A stretch of DNA of 64,000 nt. Source: Adenophora triphylla var. japonica. Taxonomy: Eukaryota > Streptophyta > Magnoliopsida > Asterales > Campanulaceae. Within the stretch, counting starts at the first letter, position 1. Each line of letters starts with the position of its first letter. The notes under the pieces were generated by a model, which searched no databases, had not been told where the DNA came from, and saw only the letters and a program-made list of their open reading frames with translations. A program made the position numbers and the translations under genes. Shown here piece by piece: positions 55,520-64,000 of the stretch. The stretch covers positions 372,001-436,000 of the forward strand of contig JAFEMH010000740.1 in NCBI GenBank assembly GCA_022495995.1, read 5' to 3'.

Positions 55520-56985
55520 AATTAATTAAGAGGGTTAGACTTGCGTTACAATTGATTATTATCAATCTTTTTATTTTCTGTAAAAATTTGATTTTTCTGA
55601 ATTTTTTCAAATTTTTCGGCACTGTTTTAAAAAAAAATGTCCGAATACTTATCCCGCGCGAGATATACTAATCTCGCACGAGATTAGTACACGGCTTGAA
55701 AACGATTTTTCCAATCTGTTCCTTGGCGGCGGAGGCAGCATAAGAATAATAATAAAAAAAAATAGTATAAGAAAGGGTTTGGTCTGGACCACAAAACTAA
55801 TATATTAACCTTTCTTCCACGATTGCCAGTACAAAACCAATTTGAAATTGAACTTTGGTTGACTTTTCTTTATAAAAGTTGACCAAATAAAATTCAAAAA
55901 AAAAAAACAAAAACAAAACAGTGACTTGAAACTTCCAAAATAATTCCAGAAAAATCAAAGATAAATTATCATTATTATTTTGCTTGTGCTAACTCTATTT
56001 TGCAAGGTAGAATAATTTTAATTACTTGAACTATATACCTGCGTGCGATTGATTTTTTAATTTAAAGTCCGGTCCATGAAGGATTCGGGAGTTGTAATTA
56101 ATTTATTTATTTATTTCTCCCTCTCCTTTAAGTGGAACTACGATGGCCTGAGTCTTCCTAATTTGGGAGAAACGTAGGCAACCACTTAGTGCGGCCACTA
56201 TCTGTTTTCTTTTAGTTTTCAAAAATAAAACTTTCTATTTTACTCTATCACCTAGATTGACTCTCACACACGCGCACTCATATATAACTGTCATTGCACT
56301 ACATACCCTCTATAAACTCGGGACCCACACTAAGGACGGATGACGGTAATCACCTAGTCGCCGGTCTCTCCGAAGTTGGATCATCCCACTCCGCGTATTC
56401 AATCCACCTAGATTGTCATATCGCGGGGAGCCTAGCCTTCCAGCCCTGCATCGCCACATATCATGTAGATTGACTTTTTAAGACACTCCTTGACCGGTCG
56501 GTTTGATCTTGGAGTCCTTGTAATCCCTTGTCAAGATTGTTTTGTGCAATAATCCACGGAAAAGAAATCAATAAATTGTCGCTTCGGAATTGTCCCTTCG
56601 AAAACGTCCCTACGGTTGTCCCTTCGGATTTGCCCCTAAAAAGAGAAAATTTTCTCATCAAAATTATTGCACAAAACTTGATGTTACTTTGGATTACTCC
56701 GACCCCTAGGTCCCTAGGTTTGGTTCTTGAACTTTAGAAACCCCCAAAACAGATTTTTCGTCCGACCAAAATTAGGATTAAAATCAGAAAATTGTGACTT
56801 TCCGTGGCGAAGTCTCGCGCAAGACTACCTGTCTCGTACGAGATAAGTGTTCGGTCTTTTCGTGTTTTGGCCAAAACCTTCAAACCTTCAAGCCTTCATT
56901 CACCCTATTCATCCGACCTGTTGGGACTCGATCATGGTTTAACACGGTTGCTACACGTCTAGGTTCTTCATCAAAGCTCGACACG
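55520..56985 (+). other. Leader of element 3
   Basis: About 1.5 kb without a supported gene. It holds a palindrome pair at 55650-55687, a GAAACGTAGGCAACC block at about 56168-56182 in reverse relation to the blocks of elements 1 and 2, and a second palindrome pair at 56811-56843 just before gag. Confidence 0.55.
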
Positions 56986-58350
56986 ATGTCTGCTTCTCCT
57001 TCTACCACCGAGGCCGATTTCAACGATGCTAAGGCCCAACTCATCGAAGCCATGACTAGGTTGGATGAACAAAGTAAGCAAATTGATGAGCAAAACGCCC
57101 AAATGGCCGCCCTCATGAAAGAACTCAATGATCTGAAAGTCAAGAAAGGAAGAAAGCAAAAGCAGAAAGTGGAATACTCCTCCGATGAAGAGGAATCCTA
57201 CACCAAAGTGAATAAGAAAACCAAGAAGTCAAGCAAGAAAAAGGAAGAATCCGATTCCTCCTCTTCCTCATCCTCCTCCGATGATGAAGAACATACCTCC
57301 AAGGGTGCTAAAACCAAGAAAGAAGGCAGTGGTGAAACTACTAAACTTGGTGACCATGTTACTAAGAACTACCTCGAGAAGAAACTTGCAACTCTTGACA
57401 CTTCAAAAGGGTCATTCGTTCCATTTGATCCTGATGCTCTTCAACAATCCATCACCAAGTTTCCTCGCAAGTACAAGACACCCGATATTGCCAAGTTCAA
57501 TGGTACTACCTGTCCTCGAGCTCATGTTGAGACCTACACTTGGGCCATGCTTCCAATGGGCATTGATAACACAATCTTGGCTCAATGCTTTCCTCAAACT
57601 TTAGAAGGTGCTGCAAGGGATTGGTACATGTCTCTTCCTACGACTACAAGGCTTGATTGGTCATCCGCATGTTTGGTCTTCCAAAGGCAGTTTGAAGACA
57701 ACTCCACTTACCGCCCTACTAGGAGGGATCTTGAACAAACCAAGCAACATGCAAATGAGTCCTTTGCTGAATTTGCTAGAAGATGGAGACTCAAACTTAC
57801 CGAAATTGTCGAAAGGCCTACTCTCAAAGACCAAATCCACATCTTCCTCCAATGCCTCCGTGATGAATTTCAAGAGAAGCTCGCCGGTAATTACTTTCCT
57901 AGCTTCAATGAACTCCTCGAGTCCGGAATTAGGGTTGACGACTTCCTAAAAAGCAAAAAGAAGGAAAGTACTTTCCGCTACAACAAGCCCACCACAAGTA
58001 AGGATGCTTCAGTCAACGCTATTGCACTCAGCCGCCCCAACACCGGAAAGTATTCTGCTGTCCCTCCTCTCGAAAAGAAAAAGAGGCACTACGACAAAAT
58101 TGAAGGAATCACTCAAGAAGAACTCTTCAATGTGCTTGTCCAGAATGAAAAAATCAAACCAAGGAAAGGTGGTCCTCCGAAGGATATGGGTCCGAATCAT
58201 GCTCATCACTTATTCTGCAAGTACCACAACTTCACCGGCCATGACACCAACTCTTGCAACCACTTGAAGGACATCATCCAAGACCTCTTTGACAATGGAG
58301 AGTTAGAACGTCCCAACGTCATCACCAATCCTCTTCCTCGTACTCCATGA
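56986..58350 (+). CDS. Gag of element 3
   Basis: 454 codons from ATG 56986. An ATG at 56794 is in frame, but the sequence from there runs through the palindrome pair and lacks gag-like character, so the inner start is preferred. Order: a coiled-coil-prone N-terminus (LIEAMTRLDEQSKQIDEQNA), a charged Lys/Ser/Glu-rich segment, the gag core (YKTPDIAKFNGTTCPRAHVE, ESFAEFARRWRLKLTEIVER), and a zinc-knuckle-like end CKYHNFTGHDTNSC before the stop. It should pack element RNA into particles. The frame is intact with no stop, consistent with recent mobility. Relatives in autonomous Tat elements continue into pro-pol; here the frame ends and no pol follows. Confidence 0.88.
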   Translation: MSASPSTTEADFNDAKAQLIEAMTRLDEQSKQIDEQNAQMAALMKELNDLKVKKGRKQKQKVEYSSDEEESYTKVNKKTKKSSKKKEESDSSSSSSSSDDEEHTSKGAKTKKEGSGETTKLGDHVTKNYLEKKLATLDTSKGSFVPFDPDALQQSITKFPRKYKTPDIAKFNGTTCPRAHVETYTWAMLPMGIDNTILAQCFPQTLEGAARDWYMSLPTTTRLDWSSACLVFQRQFEDNSTYRPTRRDLEQTKQHANESFAEFARRWRLKLTEIVERPTLKDQIHIFLQCLRDEFQEKLAGNYFPSFNELLESGIRVDDFLKSKKKESTFRYNKPTTSKDASVNAIALSRPNTGKYSAVPPLEKKKRHYDKIEGITQEELFNVLVQNEKIKPRKGGPPKDMGPNHAHHLFCKYHNFTGHDTNSCNHLKDIIQDLFDNGELERPNVITNPLPRTP

Positions 58351-60304
58351 AGAAGATGAAGCTCCAAGAAGAAATCTACACTTACCACTTTGGGGCTACC
58401 ACTATCCTCTCCCTTTCTCCTTTGATAGAAGTAGATTAGGTTTTAAATTTCCAAGTATGAACTCGAAGAGTCGTTCTGTCTTTCTAGTACTCCTCACCTC
58501 CTCTAGTTTGTGTCTTCTAAACTATCGAGTCTGTTCTTAAATTTCTCAATAAATTAAAGTAATTTCTTTTCCTAAACACTTTCCCTAAAGTTGTTCTACC
58601 TCATGAATATCATTCAACTCATGCAAAATAATGGACCTTCTATTCCCTAAATCATCGCAAAAATAGAAACTTCTAAGTGACTTTAAAAAGCAAGTTATCA
58701 TTAGGAGGCTTAAGGGTTAAACATTACCCCTACTGAAAGTTAGAGACCAACAAGCGAAGAAAGCCAAAGGTCTTGCTGTCAACATTCATCCAAAAAAAGT
58801 GGGGCTACTCAACTCAAGGCTTTGAGAGTACAAAAAAAAAAAACTCGCTAGGACGAAACTCCTCAATTCGTCCTTGGCAAAAATAGAGCATCGAAAAAAA
58901 AAAAAAACTCTCAAGCCTTCATCGCCCCACAACAAGGATGGAATTTCAACAAAGGCAAGAAGGACTCTCCCACAAAGAAGAGGAGTCAAGTGATACCAAC
59001 AAAAGAAAAGAGGATTCCTCAAAATCCTCCTACATCAAGTGAAGAAGACTTTCAGTATCAAGGAAAATGTTTACCCTTAAGTCATACTAATGATTGGCTT
59101 TCTCCTCAATCTTGTTTAAAAATTTCTAGATGAAGCAAGGTCCATTAAAAGTAGAACAACTTTTCTAGACCTTTGAGCCATGTAGCGTTTTTTGTTGAGT
59201 CTAGGGGCTTCCTGTTAGCCACTCTCATACACACTCTTGAAATCCAAGCATCAAAACTGGGGCTTCCCATCCTTTCCTCCCCCAGTCAACCTCTATTTCA
59301 ACTCTTCAAAACAATCAAATCTACATTAGGGGCTTTCCTCTTTGCTTCTCACTCTCATCATTAGAGAATACACTTCTCCAAAAAGTCAATGCTTGGATCA
59401 CCTTCCAATGAATAGAGTCCGTCTCTCCTAAACTAGCTTGAGATCTCATTTCTCTCCTCAATAAGATTTTCTCTCTCTGAGTTCTCTTCGAGTTACATAC
59501 TATCAAAGAAAAATGAAAAAAAAGACGCAAAAGAGATGCCCGCTAGATTGAAAACCCGAAAGGGCGGTCTAGGCAAAAACCAGGGTGCGCACTAAGAAAA
59601 AAAAAATCAAAGGACAAAGGGAGAGTATTCTTCAGCCTTCTTCATCGGACATCATTCGATCTTCTTCAAATTAAACCAACAAGGAGAGTCTTCTTCGATC
59701 ACCTTCAAATCAAGAGAGCAGACTCACAAGCCTGTTCACAAAGTCATCTACCACTTGCAAGCAACCTGGGGCTTGAGACACCAAAAGGCCTTGGACATAG
59801 AGCCATTACGACAGTCGACAGATGTGTAGTCGTTTGCCTCCTAGAGACACGACTCAAGGAGAAGTAAGAATGAAGATTCTCAACAGACCTAGATGGGTTC
59901 ACACAAGGATACTCATCGAACGAAATTCTACAACAATACAACCTCGCTGACTAGCAACAAATTCTGCAAAACCTGATTTGGTCCCAACTTGTCAAACACA
60001 AGTTCACTCATACAGTTTACCCATCTCAAATATAAATTCATACACATGTCCCTACATGTCCATTTACCATATACTCATACATGAACTCACCACCAAAATG
60101 TCCGACCGGCCATTTACACGAACAGACGTGAGCACCACCACGTAGGTCCAGTTAAACAACTAAAATCTGGAAAATCTACTTGTATCTTTATGTGCTGACA
60201 GGTACAGAAAGATAAGAATCATTTCGGGTCTATCCAAGACCATCATGCATATATCCTTGCATTACAGGGACCGACCGAACCTCCACCTCAACCGACAACT
60301 TCAA
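58351..60304 (+). other. Non-coding interior of element 3
   Basis: Two kilobases between gag and the tandem repeat, where pol would be in an autonomous relative. It has A-runs (58831-58842, 58895-58907) and CT-rich stretches, no protease, RT or integrase motif on either strand. I see nothing else to annotate. Confidence 0.6.
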
Positions 60305-60660
60305 GTCCGTGACCTCGGCAACATCAGCAAAGTCTGTGATGGCAGCAAACCTCAAAGTCCGTGACCTCGGCAACAACTACAAAGTCTGTGATGGCAGCAA
60401 ACTTCAAGTCCGTGACCTCGGCGACACCAGCAAAGTCTGTGACGGCAGCAACTTCAAGTCCGTGACCTCGGCAACAACTTCAAAGTCTGTGACGGCAGCA
60501 AAATTCAAGTCCGTGACCTCGGGGACAACTTCAAAGTCTGTGACGACAGCAAACTTCAAGTCCGTGACCTCGGCGATAACTTCAAAGTCTGTGACGGCAG
60601 CAAACTTCAAGTCCGCGACCTCGGCAACAATGGCAACGTCAGTAACCTCGGGCGGCGCAC
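60305..60660. repeat. 51-bp tandem repeat, 7 copies, in element 3
   Basis: Units start GTCCGTGACCTCGGCAACA at about 60305, 60357, 60408, 60458, 60509, 60560 and 60611, with AAAGTCTGTGACGGCAGCAA in the middle. The 51-bp period keeps a frame open (17-residue repeats), which gives a long but unconvincing reading frame. Confidence 0.9.
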
Positions 60661-60929
60661 TTCAGCAACTTCATCAACAAACAGGTATCTTCAGAATTGG
60701 GTCAAGTCTTTTGATTCCTCAGTATGATTTTACCTTTTCAAAAAAAAATCCCTCTTCGATTTTCAAAAATGCTTTTCAAAATACCTAAAATAGCCTTTTT
60801 AGTGTTTTGGAGTCAAACTACGTTTGGTCTGATTCTCTATTAGAGATACGTAGGCAGTCGTGCGGCACGACCATCCCAATGTTCAGAATGATGTCTTTTC
60901 TATCGTCGACACTTCTTCTTTATTAAGAC

Positions 60930-60946
60930 CTGTCGCCGAGGGGCTC
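60930..60946 (+). other. Polypurine-tract-like site of element 3
   Basis: GTCGCCGAGGGGCTC lies directly before the 3' LTR, nearly identical to the sites of elements 1 and 2. Confidence 0.65.
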
Positions 60947-62000
60947 TGTAGACACCCCATTCTGAACCAATAAATCATGATTACACTACTCTTAGTCTCT
61001 CTTTTATGTTTTGATGAAAGCGTATCAGTTTCGTCATGTTTCGTTAAGTTTCTAACTAACCTCGTTAGTTTTGGACCTAACTGACTAACGGAATAAACTG
61101 AAGAGGACAAAATAGTCATCAGACTAGATATCTCGCACGAGATATCATATCTCGCGCGAGATATCCCCTCGACAGGATGTGCAGAAATCACTCTCCTTCT
61201 CCGTTTCAACCTCCTTTCTTGATAAACCTCATCTAATCCGGTTCTCCAATCAGAATTGAGTTCTGGAAGCTTCCTAGGAGTGTTTTACCTCTCCACCTCT
61301 ACCTCTTAAATCCCTATAAATACTTGGTGACTTTCACTGTTTCAAAGGTCCAGATTTTTACACACAATACACACAATTTGTTGGTTTCTCTCCTCGAAAG
61401 ATTCCTTCAAATCACTCACAAAACTTCCCTAAAATCACCTAAAGTTTGTTTATCAACCCTGTTGATCAACAAACATCCAAACCCGAATCAAGGATTGAGG
61501 CGAAGCTCTGTCCGCATCAAGATTTGACTCTCATATTGAGTCGAAACTCTGCCCAAATCACTTCTCGATCGAGAAAACATCTTAGAACCACGTTCTAAAT
61601 CAAATCCTCCCTAAACTAGGTAAACTCCTATACTTTTACTCTTTTCTTCTTAATCTCTCTCTATTGGCTTTTAGAGTGGTGTAATCCCATCAAAAGGATT
61701 AGCCTAGAGTCCCTTCAATCGATGAAGGCGATCTCGAAGCGTACAATCCGACATTCCTAATCAAGAAATTGATTAGGGTTTTCTTGTTCTTTATTTAATT
61801 AGTAATTAAAAAGATTGATAATACTCAATTGGCAAGACCGATCTTCGGATTGGGTGAAATGGATGCTCCTCGACCTACCCATTCGATAACTTAACCCCCG
61901 AACCCTCAAATCTCTTTAAAATCAAAAAGGTTTTTCTTATTGTTTTCCTAAATAAATAATAAGTGGCGACTCTTTTATTCAAAATTCACGCATCGCTACA
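60947..62000 (+). repeat. 3' LTR of element 3
   Basis: 1054 bp, equal in length to the 5' LTR, about 13 substitutions. TATA box near 61314-61322. Confidence 0.96.
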
Positions 62001-62066
62001 CCACGTGTCCCATGACTCACCAAATGCGTGGGAGTTCGTTCCCTGGTCCCGGTTTTTAAAATAACA
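62001..62066 (-). repeat. Element-1-type LTR fragment, right of element 3
   Basis: CCACGTGTCCCATGACTCAC to TTTTTAAAATAAC continues the fragment at 54371-54443 and matches LTR 1 (15315-15387). It ends abruptly where pro-pol sequence in the opposite orientation begins. Confidence 0.85.
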
Positions 62067-62863
62067 TTATCACCTTCACGGATTTAGACCTTCCAAAATT
62101 TGGGGCTGATCACAATGAGCCGCTCTACATCACAGTCCAGTTGGACGAGCGTCGCCTTCCCCGCGTGTTGGTAGACGGAAGTTCCGGAATGAACGTCTTG
62201 CCCGCCAAGATGATGGACCTGCTTGACCTCAAGCCTACAGATCTGAAGCCTTCAGTCCACACTGTCAAGGCCTATGACTCTACTTCCCGTACGGTTCTCG
62301 GGGTTACTACTCTTAATATCTGGTTCGGCAAGCGGGTGATCCCCATCGAATTCCAAGTGTTGGACATTCCAATCACTTTCACAGCCATCCTGGGGCGTCC
62401 CTGGCTGCATCAAATCAATGGCGTGGCATCCAACCTTCACCAGTGCCTCAAGTTCATGCAAGGCAATGAGCTAACCACGGTCTACGGCGACAGCATCACC
62501 ACCGAAGGGACAAGCACCAACGACATTCCAGTGTTAGAAATCAAGCATAATGACGACATGGCATTAACTGGATTCACTATGGAGACCTCCAAGATCCAAA
62601 TATGCAACGTGGACCTTCCACTGTTTCAAGATAAGATTCCTCCCGCCATGAAGATGATGAAACTCATGAACTTCATCCCGGGACTGGGGCTCGGCAAAAG
62701 GTTACAAGGCCAACACCAAGTCATCGAAGTCAAGGACCACACCACGGTCCAGGGGCTTGGTTACGTGCCAACACCGGCTGACATCAGGGAGAACAAAAGG
62801 CTCGCCCGCACCAAGGCAGCAGCCCGCAAAAGGGGAACCTCCGACGGCACACCCAACCTCTGA
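62067..62863 (+). CDS. Protease and flanking region, element-1 family, well preserved
   Basis: The frame is open from the junction: ITFTDLDLPKFGADHNEPLY, then the aspartic protease region RRLPRVLVDGSSGMNVLPAK and the second protease motif FTAILGRPWLHQ. A glycine-rich FIPGLGLGKRLQG (about 62665-62703) resembles the G-patch-like motif known near the protease of some retroelements. It cleaves the gag-pol polyprotein in intact elements. TGA at 62861-62863 interrupts, but the same frame stays open afterwards. Its start lies in a truncated copy, so no native start codon can be chosen. Confidence 0.8.
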
Positions 62864-64000
62864 CCTTACAGTTTCGACCTCGCTCATTACTTCACCAAGG
62901 GAACCGACAGCAGAACTGAGGGGACCGACAGCAGAACTGAGGGGACCGACAGCGGAACCGACAGCAGAACTGAGGGGACCGACAAGGGAACCGACAGCAG
63001 AACTGAGGGGACCGACAGCGGAACTGATGAAGATGAGAAAGAAGCAGGAATAGTCAGCACAGAGACTACAGAAAGGATGGAAAAGCTAGCACGGGACCTC
63101 AAGCGTTTCAGAGGACTCAAGGCTAATCCGATAAGGGGAGCGTTCCTCGACATCACAGCTCTACCTGGACCAACTGCCACCACAGTCCAGCACGAGTACA
63201 CATTCAAGGGAATCCCAGACTTGGAGGAGCAGCTCAGGGCACTCTCCATGGGAAACAGACTGTTCGGATCAGCCGCCGAGGCCACATTCGAGACAGTAAC
63301 TCCAAAGCAGAAGGAACCAGAATTCATAGAAGACGCTCTCAGTGGACCAGCTCTACAAAGTCTTTTTGAAGAAGTCATGGAGGTGCCAAACCTGATTGAC
63401 CTGGGCTACGAAAACAGCATGATCGCCATGATTGGGACAGCAGAAGCCAAGCCTCTCTATCCCCGAACCCTCATCAAGCATTCAGTAATGCCACTGAAGA
63501 ACTGGGTAACTTTCACCGGACCAAGGGCAAGCCAGACAGAAATGGAAGACAAGCTGGGCCTACACCCACATCTCCCTAAACCCGATCTCGAACCTTTTGA
63601 GTCAGTCCTTTTAAAAGTCCAGTCCTCTGAGTCGTCGAACGGCCTTACGCCGGAAGACTATGATAATGTAGCCAACCATGTATTTTCGATCTCGTCTAAT
63701 GAAAAGTCTGACCTTTCGGAGTATCCTCTCATTGCCACTTTAACAACTGATAAGTTAACAAACAACTTAAAAGACGTTAATAACTCAATTGATAAAGAAG
63801 TAGACACTTTAAATGAACAATACATTAAGGAAGTTCTCGAGCGTGTAGTTGACCAAGAGGACAATCGGGCCCAAGCTGCCGAAGAGGTTATGACCAAAGT
63901 GAACCTGGGGTCAGTGCAAGAGCCTAAAGAGACACAAGTGGGCAGTTTCTTCGCCGATGCAGAAAAAGAAGCCCTGATAAGCCTCCTCCGGGAGTATGTT
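62864..64000 (+). CDS. Protease-RT spacer, element-1 family, open to the window edge
   Basis: 379 codons without a stop, in the same frame as the preceding protease. It begins with 7-residue repeats (TDSRTEG type), then an acidic, helix-prone part (EAGIVSTETTERMEKLARDL), GLKANPIRGAFLDITALPGP, EYTFKGIPDLEEQLRALSMG, and ends AEKEALISLLREYV, which in the family runs directly into RT. No enzymatic motif is visible. It is the clean reference for the broken copies at 25291-26560 and 47831-48800. Confidence 0.75.
62899..63025 (+). repeat. 21-bp coding repeat (GGGACCGACAGCAGAACTGA)
   Basis: Five or six units of 21 or 12 bp, all multiples of three, giving TDSRTEG repeats. Element 1 has the same array in reverse near 26370-26500, with a different unit number. 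Confidence 0.85.

Larger units (their letters stand above)
54444..62000 (+). mobile_element. Element 3: non-autonomous gag-only LTR retrotransposon
   Basis: 7557 bp with two 1054-bp LTRs (TGTAGACACC...CATCGCTACA), perfect CCACG duplication, primer site, one intact gag and a purine tract, but no pol motif anywhere. I count about 13 substitutions and no gaps between the LTRs (about 1.2%), mostly transitions. With the commonly used plant rate of 1.3e-8 per site per year this is roughly half a million years. It must have moved with enzymes of a related Tat element. It is the youngest datable insertion here. Confidence 0.95.

Noticed and set aside
56794..56985. Upstream in-frame ATG as gag start in element 3
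   Set aside because: The extra 64 residues cross the palindrome pair and look like leader; the sequence from 56986 begins the typical gag N-terminus.
60309..60788. 159-codon plus-strand frame with KSVTSATTSKSVTAA repeats in element 3
   Set aside because: It is produced by a 51-bp tandem repeat (divisible by three). No counterpart outside the array, and it lies just before the purine tract.

Overview
The window is plant nuclear DNA, most likely from a eudicot. It is essentially one block of nested transposable elements. I see no host gene, rRNA, functional tRNA or CRISPR array. The evidence is Ty3/gypsy polyproteins of the Tat type (two RNase H domains, antisense genes downstream of pol), LTR pairs with 5-bp target duplications, Helitron termini, and spliced genes with plant-type introns.

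Layout. (A) 1-8764: the 3' part of a plus-strand Tat-type element. It has a decayed pol (2-3568), a 52-bp tandem repeat, an antisense multi-exon gene (4310-7338, minus) and a 3' LTR. (B) 8765-9493: AT-rich DNA with a tRNA-like SINE promoter. (C) 9494-12613: a Helitron carrying a solo LTR (10053-11842, TSD CTTAG), followed directly by the 5' end of a second, related Helitron. (D) 12881-13645 and 36208-36567: one minus-strand chromovirus-like RT gene, split by element 1. (E) Element 1, 13646-36202, minus strand, 22.6 kb, TSD ATAAG. It has gag-pol on minus, and two plus-strand cargo genes between integrase and the 3' LTR: a plant mobile domain (PMD) gene and a DUF7745-like gene. (F) Element 2, about 36568-54370, minus strand, same plan, but its RT and RNase H domains are deleted. 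(G) Element 3, 54444-62000, plus strand, TSD CCACG, LTRs about 1.2% diverged, carrying gag but no pol. It sits in a fragment of an element-1-type LTR. (H) 62067-64000: a well-preserved plus-strand pro-pol segment of the element-1 family, joined to that LTR fragment in the opposite orientation.

The elements share a design. In the three whole elements a tRNA-primer-like site follows the 5' LTR and a purine-rich tract precedes the 3' LTR. In elements 0, 1 and 2 antisense genes face pol from the 3' side. Every LTR family in the window has a TATA box preceded by one or more dyads built on a CG-NN-CG core with family-specific arms. In elements 1 and 2 the same family-specific dyad recurs about 125-155 bp upstream of the start codon of each antisense cargo gene. 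In element 3 it recurs in the leader and before gag. This common upstream dyad, apparently linking LTR and cargo promoters, is the most interesting undescribed pattern I found.

Caution on sequence quality: about 20-52 kb shows dense small indels and recurrent CTG/CAG to CCG/CGG differences against cleaner copies of the same family in this window. Much apparent decay there may be sequencing or assembly error at methylated CHG sites.
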